Shown: piece by piece, positions 22,225 to 33,651 of the stretch
Position numbering within the stretch: the first letter of the stretch is position 1
Layout of the letters: each line of letters opens with the position of its first letter
From: Alternaria dauci
Lineage: Eukaryota > Ascomycota > Dothideomycetes > Pleosporales > Pleosporaceae
Assembly: GCF_042100115.1 (NCBI RefSeq)
Contig: NC_091272.1
Span: 1,240,001-1,304,000, forward strand
DNA length: 64,000 nucleotides
Direction: 5' to 3'
The notes under the pieces: generated by a model
The model's database searches: none
Seen by the model: the letters and a program-made list of their open reading frames with translations, nothing else
What the model was told of the DNA's origin: nothing
Made by a program: the position numbers and the translations under genes

Positions 22225-23949
22225 CTATGGCTGCACAAGGATATTCACCTCCGCAGCTTTCGCAAATGCGGCACGCTCCTGGATGTCTTTGGCTTCAGCC
22301 TCCTTCCAGAGCTGAATGACTTCCTGCTTCCGGCTCTCGCTCCTGGGCTGGAACGCCATCTCCCACGCATCCGGCTTGATGATAAGCAAAGAGTTGGACT
22401 TATTCAGCGGTACCTCGATTTCCTTGCCTGAGACTGGATCAACCTTGCGCCTAAGGTTGAAGGCCCACATCAACGCTCCGCAGCCTGTCACCGTCTCGTC
22501 CCGTGTGATAGACATGCCCAAACATTGACGCTGACCCCAGCCGAAAGACGTCATGCCGACGATATCGGGATACTTAGTCAATGGCTCCTGGAAAGTTGGC
22601 CATCCGGCCTCCAACCATCGTTCAGGATGGAACTCCTCGGGCTGTGGATACTTTACAGGGTTGCGAAGGAAAGCCCAGTCGAGAGGAAGGATACGTGTGC
22701 CCTTTGGAATAAAGTACCCTTGGAACCAATCGTCGGCCTCGGCTTCGTGTGCGACACCTAAGATCAAGTTAGTCCCAGGGTTGCCATTAGCTCGGCAGTA
22801 CAAACTTACCGGTAGGTACAGTTGGCTTCCATCGCATCGTCTCCTTGATGCACGCACGGAGGATGGGAAGATTTGGCAGGTCGGCAACGGCAGGGGGCTG
22901 GTTACCGCAGACGCGGTCAATCTCCTCCTGGCACTTGACCTGCCATTCAGGGTGATGAACCATGCTGATCAGGAAGTAGTAGATTGGTCCAGTGACAGTG
23001 AAGATACCCACGAGCGCCATCATTCCGATCACGCAAGACGCTTCGTAGTCGCCAGAGATGTTCGACTTTTCGGCAGTTTCCAGGTAGTTCTTGGTGAAGC
23101 AGGACCTTTGCTTGCCCATCTCCATGCTCTTCTTGGTCTTCTGAAGGCACTGCATGAAGAACGCTTGCTGGTCGTCATGGCGCTTGCGCTCCCGAAGCTT
23201 CCAGGGGTTGATCGGCTCGGGAACCCAATCCCAGAGTGGAGTCAAGACGTTGGTGATCGGACCGGCGGGAGACATCTGGGTGAGGAGTCCCCATGCGCTG
23301 GGTGTAAGAGGGATGCTAAGCGAGGGGTCGTCCCATGTCAACTGGCACATGACCTTGGAGCACATGTCTTCGAGCGAGAAGCTGAAATCATCGGGGTTTT
23401 CCAAGAGTCTAGCCATCCATCGTTTGGCTTCAAACTCCATGATACCGTTGTAGCGCACGTTCGTCGCACCAGTAAGGTAGGAGTGAGTAAACTTTCGCTG
23501 ACGAGCCCAGTATTCTACTTTGGTCAGCCAAGGTCGCTTGAGACATTGTCGGCGAACTTACGGTTCTTTCCCATGAGGGGCAGGTACTCCATTGAGCCGT
23601 ATGTGCTCTTCGCATCGAACAAAGACTTGATCTCGGGTCGATCGGAATACAGCTTCGCCTTCTTTACAAGCATATCCTCGGCAATCTTTTCATCAGTGAT
23701 GATGACAAAGTTCGCACCCAACATCTTTGTCCGGTAGATGGGACCATACATGTCGGCCCACTCCTTGAACTTCAGCCACATGAACTCAATGGGAAGATCG
23801 TGGATGCGTCCAACCCACGGTACCTGCCAAGGGCCAGGCATGTTCTGGACATTGTACCTCTTGTCGTACTTGCCGACAGCGTCGACGACTGCGTACACGA
23901 CGAGGCCGAAAACCGCGACGCCAAGAGCGTAAGCCGTGAATGGATGCAT
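22225..23949 (-). CDS. Cytochrome P450 monooxygenase (fungal microsomal type)
   Basis: Heme-thiolate monooxygenase anchored in the ER. Three exons are inferred: 23949-23562, 23514-22810, 22757-22225; introns 23561-23515 (GTAAGT) and 22809-22758 (GTAAGT), giving 541 aa. Residues ~5-25 (AYALGVAVFGLVVYAVV) are the membrane anchor, followed by the Pro hinge MPGPWQVPWVG. The K-helix ExxR is ETMR at 354-357, the PERF-like motif is HPERW near 408-412, and the heme loop FGWGQRQCLG has Cys443. The I-helix, usually AGxDTT, reads VGIFTVT at about 298-304, so the acidic residue is absent. The start at 23949 was chosen over an in-frame ATG at 24069 because it puts the anchor at the N-terminus. Substrate unknown. 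Neighbouring oxidative genes suggest secondary metabolism. Confidence 0.93.
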
Positions 23950-25020
23950 GTTGTTCTTGCGGGAGGCTGCTGAAAGAGTGTGTGGAAGGTGTCGGGCCAG
24001 GTAGGATGACTGTCTGTCGCCAAGAGCCTTGAGCGGGGATGCAGGTGGAAGGACCGTGATAGCACACAATTACAGCGTGGGGAGTTCTGGTAAATATCAC
24101 ACCACAGCTTGGAGTTGAACTACCGCTTGTCCGGCTCCCCAGATCTTATCTTATGTACAACCATACAGGGACCACTGGCGCGGCGAAACCGTTTTGAGCA
24201 GCAGATCCATCGGTGTCTGGACGAGCACAGCCGACATGGACCTAAGGAACACTTGGGGTGACAGACGGCAAATTCATCCAATAGCCAAGGGTTGAAACTA
24301 CCGATTTCCACATTTTGCTAGGATACCAATTTCGCTAGCACCCTTGTTGATCGCAAGATCTGTTCCCGTCACAGCGGAAGAGCAAAAGGTCGGTGCTAGC
24401 GGGCGCCGATTATGACATATTGAAGAGCTTGGAGCAGGGCTAACATGTATCGGTGCGCCGGGAGAGCACAGAGATCGACATGGACCAAGTTTGTTTGCAT
24501 GAACTTGAGCGTATCGAAACAGCCACCCCTTGCCTCGAAGACCTGATACAGCTGACAGAGCACGCTTTTAGTGGTTGCGTCCCCTTCCGCCGCTGTGTCT
24601 GGATAAGTTACCCGTTATCTTTCTAGTACCATACTACACATCAACAGCACATACCAAGGTCCAAGTCGGCTGCCGACATATCACCGCGCCGTGAGACCCT
24701 CTTTACCATCAAGACATGCTGCAGAGTTGTCGGCAGGGGTGTCTCAATTGCTCCCTGTCGGTGGCCGACGTTGAAGATTCAATAACTCGATAATGAGCAC
24801 AAGCCCCGCGCTGCAGTTCTGAAACCGAAGCCTCTCAGCTGTCGATACACCAAAAACGGTGTCTCAATGTGGAACATTCCCTAAAGGAAGGTGCAATTTC
24901 CAGCCAACCTTTGCGCCATGACGTTGACTATTCAAGAGCAATGAAGTCTCGGCGTCATCAGTAAGGCTGTCGTATATTTAGCGACGTTACACAGCAAGCA
25001 GATCTTAATGGCGGCTGTCA
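23950..25020. other. intergenic upstream of the P450
   Basis: About 1 kb without a supported gene. It contains the P450 promoter. No clear regulatory motif could be assigned. Confidence 0.4.
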
Positions 25021-25401
25021 TCAAGTACCCACGTGTAAGAACGAGATACAGCCGTGACACTGGCGATAGGCTGGGAGTGCCGCCCGAGTCTCGTCAGCGC
25101 ATAAACCCAACACATGGATGCTGAGCGCGATCTCGTTTGGAGATGGTTTAGGGTGCCATTGAGCGCGCTTGGCCTCCGGAGTTTGTGGGGAACCATAGCG
25201 TGGGTGCACGGACGCAAATGAATCGGGAGTTTTGGCTAGCGCAGAAGACAATTCGTCGTCATCGAGATCGGTCCACGACCAAAGAAGCCGTGTGCCTGAC
25301 AATCTTTCGCCAAATGCAATGCTCATTGCTTCGTCCAATACCTGCATGCCGTCGTACGAGGGTGGAAGTACAACATCGAGAAATGCCGGCCAGTCGGACA
25401 T
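25021..25401 (-). CDS. Hypothetical small protein
   Basis: A 126-codon frame starting ATGTCCGAC at 25401. The product is protein-like in its first 100 residues: LDVVLPPSYDGMQVLDEAM, an acidic segment TDLDDDELSSALAKTPDSF, then a Pro-rich stretch with PKPSPNEIALSIHVLG. The last residues are less convincing and could reflect an unspliced intron. The frame stays open further upstream to 25776, overlapping the 5' end of the FAD monooxygenase on the other strand, but that extension does not look coding. No domain recognised. It is divergent from the monooxygenase with a 153-base gap. Confidence 0.4.
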   Translation of the reverse strand: MSDWPAFLDVVLPPSYDGMQVLDEAMSIAFGERLSGTRLLWSWTDLDDDELSSALAKTPDSFASVHPRYGSPQTPEAKRAQWHPKPSPNEIALSIHVLGLCADETRAALPAYRQCHGCISFLHVGT

Positions 25402-25554
25402 CCGAGGGGTCTTCGGCAACGCTGACTGGTACCCCAACGGAGAATGCAAGTAAAGGCAACCCTCAAGATGTATGAAAGGCAGGCATGAGTTGGTCTGGAC
25501 TTGGTTTCGACGATACACCCACCTCCAAACCATCCTGCACAACAAACCGCCATC
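25402..25554. promoter_or_regulatory. short divergent promoter region
   Basis: 153 bases between the start of the small minus-strand frame and the FAD monooxygenase start. If both genes are real they share this control region. Confidence 0.3.
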
Positions 25555-27204
25555 ATGCCTCACGCACTTACTTCCCGTGACTCCACGATGGAGTCGAAGC
25601 CTGTAGGCTCCTACCCCAACACTGGTATCGACGTACTCATCGTGGGTACTGGTCTGGCTGGTCTGGTTGCTGCCCTCGAGTGCACACGCAAAGGACATAA
25701 TGTTCGTGTGTTGGAGAGGAACGCAGACATCAACACAGCTGGTGAGCAGCATCCTCAAACTGCAGTCTTGACGCATTGCTCATAATATGACTTAGGTGAC
25801 ATGTACTTTATGGGTCTCAGCGCGACCCGCTTCTTGAAGCACTGGCCTGAACTGCTCAAGGAGTACAAGAAGATTTCCCTCCACAATGCCTGGATCGAGA
25901 CCTTCAAGCACTCTGGGGAGGTTGTCATTGGACCCAAGAAGGTGGCGGACCGCCTCCGCGCACAAGGGCTAGACCCTGATACCCCTCCTGGCGAGTTCCA
26001 AATGCGCCCGCTCGTATACAAGATGTTTGTGAACGCCGTGGAGAATCTTGGTGTGTCTGTGGAGTTCAACCGCAGGGTTGTAGACTACTTCGAGGACGAG
26101 CAGACTGGAAAGGGAGGCTGCACCACGGATGATGGTAAGCGCTACGAAGCAGACGTGGTCATTGCGGCCGATGGTGTTGGATCTAAGAGTCAGAAGCTGG
26201 TTGGCGGACAAGTGCGCGCGAGGCCTTCTGGAAGGGCAATGTGGCGTGCTGCTTTCCCCAGGGAAGCTCTTGATAAAGACCCAGAGGTGAAGGAGTTCTT
26301 CAAGATGATGCCAGGAAACGAGCCAATTGTCAGGACATGGTTGGGGTGAGTCTCTGCAGCTGCACGAGCCGAGGCTTTACTAACGCTTACAGCCCCTCCA
26401 CATATGCGCTCACGCTGTCTCGTGAGGATGTCATGGTTTGGATCATGAACCACGACGTCACTGGTACTGAGAAGGAGTCTTGGAACAACACCATCGAGAA
26501 GGAAGAGGTTCTTGACGGCATGGACACTATGCCCGGTATGGAGAAGATCAAGTGGGCCCCCATCTTCAAGAAGCTTGTCGAGACCACACCAGAGAAGACC
26601 ATCGTCAACTTCGAGCTCCTCTGGCGCAACCCCCAGCCTAGCTGGACCTCCCCCGGTGCCCGCGTCGTCCAGATTGGTGACGCTGCCCACTCCTATCTGC
26701 CAGCCTCCGGCAACGGTGCAACCCAAGCTATCGAGGATGCCATCTCAATAGCTTCGTGTCTTCAGGTTGGCGGCAAGGAGAACATTCCTCAGTCTGTTCG
26801 CGTACACATTCGCTTCCGGTAAGCTGACATCCTTAACCTACTTCTCCGTGCACATGCTAACGCAACAACAAAGCTTCATCCGTAATTCTTGCGCGCAGAA
26901 GCTTGGTTTCTCCAACGCAGAACTCCTCCAAGACACCGACTGGGACAAGGTCAAGCTGGACCCTCGCCGTGCCGCGCCCAAGCTTCCCAAGTGGGTTTGG
27001 TCTCACGACCCTGAGGCTTACGTATATGAGAATTACGAGAAGAGTGCACAGTCACTGAAGGAGGGCATTGACATGAAGGACGAGGACAAGTTCGAGCCCA
27101 ACTACCCCAAGGGCTACAAGTACGAGCCCTGGAGCATTGAACAGATCATGGAGGACATGAGGGCGGGTAAGGCGATCGACCTTGGCGCCGGTGATTGGGA
27201 GTAA
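25555..27204 (+). CDS. FAD-dependent aromatic monooxygenase (salicylate-hydroxylase-like)
   Basis: Group A flavoprotein monooxygenase that uses NAD(P)H and O2 to hydroxylate an aromatic or similar substrate. Four exons are inferred: 25555-25741, 25796-26345, 26393-26818, 26874-27204; introns 25742-25795, 26346-26392, 26819-26873, all GTGAGC/GTGAGT/GTAAGC donors, giving 497 aa. The dinucleotide-binding motif GTGLAG is at 31-36 with the acidic end of strand 2 in RVLER. The DG motif is VVIAADGVGSKSQ. The GD motif is VVQIGDAAHSYLP followed by GNGATQAIEDA. The C-terminal ~100 residues are charged, as in fungal homologues. An in-frame ATG at 25501 would add 18 residues. No signal peptide; probably cytosolic. 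Substrate not identifiable from sequence. Confidence 0.92.
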
Positions 27205-28631
27205 GCATGGGCATTGATTGGGAAGCATAGCCGCAAAGTATACTGCGTGCGTGGCGTTATAGACACGACTTCTAAGGACCAAATAGCGACATGTGATTTT
27301 GACCTCTTCAATCAACATGCCATGGTCCTGTATCAAGAAAACAAAGTTCGCTTCAAATTCTGATGCGCGAGTCCTTAGTTGGTGGTCAGTACACCTTGCC
27401 TTTTCGGGATAAGTCATCCTACAACGGGAGTGTCCGATCCTACGGAGGTCTTACTCCACCAATGACAACAGCCATTCCGATGGTGGCGCCCGCTAACTGA
27501 CTGACTCGAATTTGCTTGTCCTCACACTGAATAGCACAACATATCGCACATGCTCCCGACGCGAGCTGCGCACTTATCGTGCCCATCGAGACATCGGAAC
27601 GAGAACCAAATAAGCGACGTGGTACAAAGCAGCATCTGCAGGTCCGCGGCAAGCACACGTTCCATAACCGAGATGCGCCGGAAAGTATGTTTTTCGTTCC
27701 TGCCTCAAGGTTTAGCTAGACCAGCGGGCGCAACCTTTGGAACACAGTCTCGGAACGGGTGTCTAGGGACCAAACTCTCCTTCTCGTGCCCAGACAGAGT
27801 CCCTTCATGTCGGCTTTTACATCCGCCGATATATAGACACCCACGGAACTTGACGATCGCAAAGAAGCAGGGCAGAAGCAGATATGACCCCTTTCACAGA
27901 ACGGAAATGTGTTCGCGCAGACCACATTGGAAAGCACCCTGGAACTGCCTTGAGACCGACACTCCGATGCAGAGAATCACTCCTCGCCTTCGTCGTACCA
28001 GGTTGCACGTACCCACCCCTGCCTGCAAGAAAACACATATTCGCAGGCCCACCACCACCATAGCCCCCCAATACCTCTCTAATTCCTTCTTCCGTGATTA
28101 AATGAAACATCATCACGGCTCTCCGACGGACATTGGAAACATGAAGCATATAAGTGATGTGCAATCGGTATTTCGTTATTTGGTCTAGAGTGGGGACAAG
28201 TCTATGACGCTGCCTAGGCGCGCTAGTGATGACCGCAGGGGCAACTTGTTGAGGGTCGCCCTGCAGTCGAGGAGGGAGATGCGAGGCAGAGGGTTCATTG
28301 AAACGTGGCTAATGGAAGCTGGAAGTATGGTGCGAGATAGCAAGGAGGAGATTGGACTTGGGATGATGCGAATGAACAACATGTGCAACAGGCAATCTTT
28401 GCTTTTTTTGTGAAACGAAGTGGATTGTCTATTTGTCCCAAAGTTTATTTGTTTATTGGAGACAGCTTCATTGCAGAGCAAATATGGGCATATCCGTCTT
28501 CAGGAACGCTGCCGCATTGTGTAAATGCGTGACCCCGTGACTTTGATACTCGACAATCGTCGCTGTATGCATCGATGACTGTCAACACGTGCCAAGTCCA
28601 ACACCGCAAGCATGTTGTCGAGATCACCCGC
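27205..28631. other. intergenic, no gene supported
   Basis: 1.4 kb between the monooxygenase and the converging NTF2-like gene. A 183-codon plus frame (27550-28101) is Arg/Ser/Pro-rich and shows no domain; it is taken as chance. Confidence 0.45.
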
Positions 28632-29219
28632 TCAAAACTCAACTGCCCCGTGCAAACGGATATGCAGCTCCTCCGCCTTCTTGCTGTGCATGAACTCTCT
28701 TACACTCTCAACCCGCTTTCCATCTTTGCTCAGCTTCACAAACAGTACGCCCTCGGTCCACCACTCGCTAATGTGACTCTCTGCCAACTCTGCCCCCAGT
28801 TCGTGCTCTTTGTCTACTGTGCCTCCCATCTTGCAGTGCGCTATGACCGTGTTGGTATCTCTCGAGAAGTGCACAGCTTTGCCTCCATGTCCATCATCCT
28901 GCGGGACTACCTGGAAGTCGGTGAATATCCCAAACATAGTCTCTGCATGTTCGCGGAAAGGTTCGATTGAGCGTGTGGGCAGATGCAAGTCTTCTGGAAG
29001 TGAGGTATGCGTAAAGTCTCGCGTTGCGTTTGTCGTCAGCGCCTGAGGGCGGAGAGTTGAATAGCTGTTTATGAACTGATTGAACGTCTTGAGGTGAGTG
29101 CTTGAGTCTTGCGTCTGCGATGGGTAGAGATAGTATGCGATGGGAGCAAGAGCAGCGATTGCCGCAAGGGTTGCGGTGGCAAAGCGTATCTCTGATGAAG
29201 TGAATCCTAGGTCTGACAT
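28632..29219 (-). CDS. Membrane-anchored NTF2/SnoaL-like protein
   Basis: Intronless 195-aa product from the ATG at 29219. A hydrophobic helix (IRFATATLAAIAALAPIAYYLYP) at about residues 11-33 is a probable membrane anchor. The rest has the alpha+beta pattern of SnoaL/NTF2-like proteins: helix LKTFNQFINSYST, strand MFGIFTDFQVVPQ, strand KAVHFSRDTNTVIAHCKMGG, and strand EWWTEGVLFVKLSKDGKRV followed by VREFMHSKKAEEL. A longer in-frame start at 29357 would add a basic leader ahead of the anchor and is less likely. No catalytic assignment can be made. It lies between the FAD monooxygenase and the NmrA-like gene and is divergent from the latter. Confidence 0.7.
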   Translation of the reverse strand: MSDLGFTSSEIRFATATLAAIAALAPIAYYLYPSQTQDSSTHLKTFNQFINSYSTLRPQALTTNATRDFTHTSLPEDLHLPTRSIEPFREHAETMFGIFTDFQVVPQDDGHGGKAVHFSRDTNTVIAHCKMGGTVDKEHELGAELAESHISEWWTEGVLFVKLSKDGKRVESVREFMHSKKAEELHIRLHGAVEF

Positions 29220-29940
29220 TATGATGTGACTTTGATTTTGTGTTGAAGTCGAGAAATATACAGAGTGCTCGTATCTGGAGTTTCTGTAGTCTCGGCTTCC
29301 AACTTTTCCAACTTTTTCAACTTTGCCTTCGCTGGTGTCGCTAGTTCGTCGCTTCAAGCTAGAATCTGGTAGCGTGTAAGATCAAGCTGACGGCGCACTA
29401 CAGCGTCCTCCCGGATGATCATCCAAGCTGTAAATAACCCGACTATGATCTACGGACCCGTCTAGTATTGCGGCTTCCAGCCTGCAGCCGCGACACCAGT
29501 GATCAAACTGAACCCCTCCATGGCTCGCGTCCAGTTGTGTTGAGCTCGGTCTCCGTGATGCTCCTGCATAATCAACGCAATGTCGGTGTGGTCCTTCACC
29601 GACCCGTGGCGCTGTGGAACATTATGAACAGACTATCATTCGCCGTACGGTCCACATTACCTGCAACCCCGTCGTGGGATCAGCATTCAGAAGAGTGGAG
29701 CTGCGTTCTGAACAGAAGCAACGGTCATAATAAGGCGTTGCGGGGCCGGCAGTCCCATCCTTTGCGCGACGCGTCAACGTGAAGCTGTGCATATCATGGA
29801 GGCTTCCTCTGTTCTTATGTCGTGGTCGTTCTTCCTGCTTCTTATCATCAAATCTGAGGCTGAAAACAAGCTCGACCTACAGCAGTAATATAAGCCTTTC
29901 ATAGCCAAGCAATCCTTCCACCTTACCAAGCAACCCCGCC
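29220..29940. promoter_or_regulatory. divergent control region (NTF2-like / NmrA-like)
   Basis: 720 bases separating two divergent gene starts. No coding frame is supported and no specific binding site is recognised. Confidence 0.35.
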
Positions 29941-30903
29941 ATGGCCGCCACGAAAGCGATCCTTGTAACTGGCGCCACTGGCAAACAAGGCGGAGCCGTG
30001 CTCGAACAACTCGCAAAGCACCCATCGCACGCCGAATATACACTCCTGGCTGTCACTCGTGACGCCAACTCCGGTTCTGCAAAGAAGATTGTCGAGCGTC
30101 ATCCCGACGTCAAGTTGGTGCAAGGCAACCTAGACGACTGCCCCGCGCTCTTCGCTTCAGCCAAGGCTGCACTCAAAGAAGCCGGCAAAGAAGAGAAGAT
30201 CTGGGGGGTGTACTCTGTACAAGTATCCCTAGGCAAGAATGTCACCCACGAAAGCGAGGTTGTGCAGGGCAACGCCCTAATCGACGAGTCGATTAAGGAA
30301 GGCGTCACGCACTTCGTTTACTCCAGCGTCGACCGCGGCGGCAACGAGCGGAGTTTCGAGAACCCAACACCCATCCCACATTTCCAAAGCAAGTACGAGA
30401 TCGAGAAACATCTCCTCGAGAAGGCTGGCAAGAATGGCGAGAACATGGGCTGGACCATTCTCCGACCTGTTGCCTTCATGGACAACTTGGTACCTGGTTT
30501 CCCAAGCAAAGTCTTCCTTGCTGCGCTTCGCGACACATTGCAGGGCAAGTCCAACCAGTGGGTGTCTGTTGAAGACATTGGCCTCTTCGGTGCGAAAGCT
30601 TTCGTCAACAACGAGAAATGGAATGGACGCGCTGAGGCTCTCGCTGGTAGTGAGCTCACCATGGACGAAATGAGTGGATGCTTCGAGCGTGTTATCGGCA
30701 GTCCGGTGCCGGCTACCTATGGCGTTTTTGGCTCCGCGCTTATGTGGGCCGTTGCCGAAGTGAACGTCATGATCAGTTGGTTCGCATCTGAGGGCTACGG
30801 TTGCAACATCAGCAAGTTGAAAAAGGAGGAGCCCAAGCTGTGCGATTTCGAGACTTGGTTGGCAGAGAGGAGTGGGTGGAAGGGACAGGCTATCAAGCGA
30901 TAA
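29941..30903 (+). CDS. NmrA-like NAD(P)-binding Rossmann protein
   Basis: Single-exon, 320-aa atypical short-chain dehydrogenase-like protein. The N-terminal glycine motif GATGKQGG (11-18) follows the strand AILVT, as in NmrA/HSCARG proteins. Typical later elements are VQGNLDD, FVYSSVDRGG (active-site Ser region without the YxxxK of classical SDRs) and MGWTILRPVAFMDN. Proteins of this family bind NAD(P) and act as redox sensors, regulators of nitrogen metabolite repression, or isoflavone-reductase-like enzymes. Sequence alone does not separate these. The start at 29941 sits in a favourable CCGCCATGG context. Cytosolic by lack of any leader. Confidence 0.9.
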   Translation: MAATKAILVTGATGKQGGAVLEQLAKHPSHAEYTLLAVTRDANSGSAKKIVERHPDVKLVQGNLDDCPALFASAKAALKEAGKEEKIWGVYSVQVSLGKNVTHESEVVQGNALIDESIKEGVTHFVYSSVDRGGNERSFENPTPIPHFQSKYEIEKHLLEKAGKNGENMGWTILRPVAFMDNLVPGFPSKVFLAALRDTLQGKSNQWVSVEDIGLFGAKAFVNNEKWNGRAEALAGSELTMDEMSGCFERVIGSPVPATYGVFGSALMWAVAEVNVMISWFASEGYGCNISKLKKEEPKLCDFETWLAERSGWKGQAIKR

Positions 30904-31402
30904 ATGATGATGCCCTATATGCCGGCGGGGATAAGCCTCTAGCGTCGGATTTTGAGCATTTTGAGATCTTGACCCTTGTTCTGGTGTCTTGTGTAGTTTT
31001 AATGAATTCATGATCCTCACAAAAGGCTTGTCTGATAGTACGGAGTCCAACAGTCCCGAGGCGCGCGCTCATATTCTTGGCTGTGACATTCTCGCACTCA
31101 GCAATTGCGCTGATACCGCATCGGACCGAAAACAGTAAGCATCAAAACTTTGTCCTGGATTCACATGTTATTCTCATCCTTACATACTTCCAGTACCATA
31201 TGCTGGCGACGTAGCGGGTACGCTCAGTTGTAGGAGAATCACACGTCAGGCTTTGTGGAGGATTCGGAGTGCGCAATTCATCGTAAGCTTCATTGATCCT
31301 ATGCTAGACTCCATGGACCTACACACACAAAAACCAATGTGGTAAGCAGCACAATGGCCAAACTCCTACTTCCAATCAAAAGGCCGGAACTAGTTTAGTT
31401 CT
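30904..31402. other. convergent intergenic region
   Basis: About 500 bases between the stops of the NmrA-like and DUF1772 genes. Nothing recognised. Confidence 0.45.
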
Positions 31403-31977
31403 CTACAAAGAAAGCAAGTTCCACAATGCCAACCCACCAGCAATAGTTGGTGTAACCAACCTCAGCCTGTTCCAGCTGGCCCACTTTGTCGCAATGCTCT
31501 CCGCCTCACCCAACTCCTTCTCGTTGCTCCTCTCCGCCAACGCCTCCAACTTATCGTTCAACGGCTGCATGTTGAGAGCGGAGTGCAAGATAGTCGTCAA
31601 GTGCATGACGGCCGCAACACCGAAAAGCTTCCAGTCGCTGCGGGCGAGCATGCCCTCACGGTAGACCGAGTACCCAGCGTAGGCGTAACCCAAGAATCCC
31701 AGAGTGGAAATGGGACGGAAGAATTGGTTGCCGACTGTCCAGCAGAGAGGCCATTGGCGGCCCAGAAGACGCGCGCGGTCTTTGTGCTCGGGTGTGCCTG
31801 GGCGGGGGAAGTTGACGAGGAGCGCGGGGACGGTCATGTAGGACTGGGTGATGGCATTTCCTAGGATTTGTGAGCAGTGAACTTGGGAAAATGTGAGATT
31901 CTCGACTCACCAGCGAGGATGAAAGAGAAGGTGATGCAGGTTCCTGCAACACTCTTTACGTAGATGTTGTCTGACAT
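31403..31977 (-). CDS. DUF1772 (anthrone-oxygenase-like) integral membrane protein
   Basis: Two exons are inferred: 31977-31911 and 31860-31403; intron 31910-31861 (GTGAGT donor, TAG acceptor, 50 nt) with a phase-1 junction restoring AGNAITQSYMTVPALL, giving 174 aa. Four membrane segments are visible: around VAGTCITFSFILAGNAIT, TLGFLGYAYAGYSVY, LFGVAAVMHLTTILHSA and VTPTIAGGLALWNLL. A polar loop with the pattern GRQWPLCWTVGNQFFRP lies between the first and second. DUF1772 includes anthrone oxygenases of polyketide pathways as well as many members of unknown role. Membership is a pattern judgement. Its position next to oxidative genes is suggestive only. Confidence 0.75.
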
Positions 31978-33651
31978 GTTGATTGATTTGGTGTATGCGT
32001 GGTATTAGGTGTTGGTCTCGAAGTGTAGAGGGAGGAATGAACGCGTTCAGGAACTTTCAGCGACGACCACCTCAATTAACGATTCCCATCAACAAGCACC
32101 GAGACTTATTTCGCGTACTAGCAACCATGCATTTCCGTTCCGAGACCCCATAGCCCGCGCTGGCTCACTCCACCCTGCATTATGGTGTGATGGCGGTGTT
32201 CCTGGCGGCTGGAGGTCGGTTCCCCACGGCCGTCGCGTCGCGTTCCGCCAGGGCTCCAGGCGCACCCCCGTTGTGGACGATCTCGATTACATCACGACAG
32301 GGGTCTGTATTTTGGAGGTGAACTCTGATTTCGCGAAGTGTTTTCATCGGTGTGCCCTGGAAGTCTTGCGTCTGCTGGGATAAAGTCGGTGAGCTCCATG
32401 CCACGCACCGGCGGGGTTCGCGATGCTGACACTGTTGCGAAGGCAGGAGATGACTCTGACAATACCAGGACTCTACTCATGGGTTTACAAGTCTCGGTTG
32501 CACATACCGCAGCACGCCAAGCAGTAATCAGCGAGGCTCGATTCGCATTTGGGCGTCAGGCCACAAGCGAGAGGCGTGCGAAAGTGGTAACTTGCCTCGC
32601 GAAGAGGTGGTACTTGTACAAACGTGCTCATCACTCGACAGCACGAATCACACAACATCGCTGTCAAGCCTTTGATCCTATTCGCTGAATAAGAGGTGCA
32701 AGACTATCGAGACTGCTGGCTGGTTTCTATGATTCTCTTATTATCCTTTGAGTATCCTTCGAATCTGAGGCAAGCGTACAGATGGAAAAAGTCATAGAAA
32801 CAAAGTCATTGTCAAATGAAGAAGCAGAAGAGCACCCGCAGCCATGGCTACGGCCGCCATCGGCTTTAGGTTGTGAACTGGAAATCTCGAAAATTGCTCG
32901 GATTGATTAGTGAAAAGTAGCATGCTAACGAAATCCGCATCCGGCTTCGACATCAGCTCGCTGGTCGTTCTTGCTGTCATGTAGTGTTCCTCGCACGTTT
33001 TTGGAAAGCGAAGCCGCACAAGTCATGTTTACCGTGCCAATCGCTTTTGGAGACATGTGTAGACTTTTACCCATATCCATTGAACATCTCCGAATGGAGT
33101 TTCTGAAGAACAGCGGCATGAAATGAGTCGGAGGCGAACTACAGCTCCTTTGAATGAAACGGTGACAAGCATGTCGAACAAATTCGGCTTCACGAAAGAT
33201 CATGCAAAAGTTGTGCGGGGTTTTTCGTTTGAGGGTTGCGTAGAGTTCTCTCATTCTGCTTCCACGAAGCCTGGACTTCATTTTCTGAAGAATGGAAAAA
33301 CACACAAATCATATTTGCATCTCCACGCCGGTTTTGATGTATTGCCTTTTGTTTTTTTGCAGAGCTGAAGTAAGGAAGAGAGGGAGAGAAAGGTCCTAGA
33401 GGTATATATATATGCTTTTCGGATCCTCCCATTTCAGAGGCCAAAAGCCGATAGCTTAGGACAAGCTAATATGCATTGGACATCATTTTCTCGCGCAAAA
33501 AGAGGCAAGTACTTGCGCAGCGTCATCACGAGAACTCAACGACTTTTGGGAGAGGCTGATCTCACATGTCAGCGCTTTTGGCAGATCACAACAACTGGTC
33601 CCAATCTCATAAAAACACATGGATATTCGCGCGGCACCCCAAATACTGTGC
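31978..33651. other. intergenic, no gene supported
   Basis: 1.7 kb between DUF1772 and NAGS. Overlapping minus frames at 32180-32480 have partly protein-like stretches in two frames, but no intact gene was built. A TATATATA run occurs near 33403-33412. Confidence 0.4.

Noticed and set aside
27550..28101. 183-codon plus-strand frame
   Set aside because: Arg/Ser/Pro-rich without structure; no neighbouring exon support.
32180..32480. Two overlapping minus-strand frames that look partly protein-like
   Set aside because: They lie in different frames, are short, and no intron could be placed to join them.
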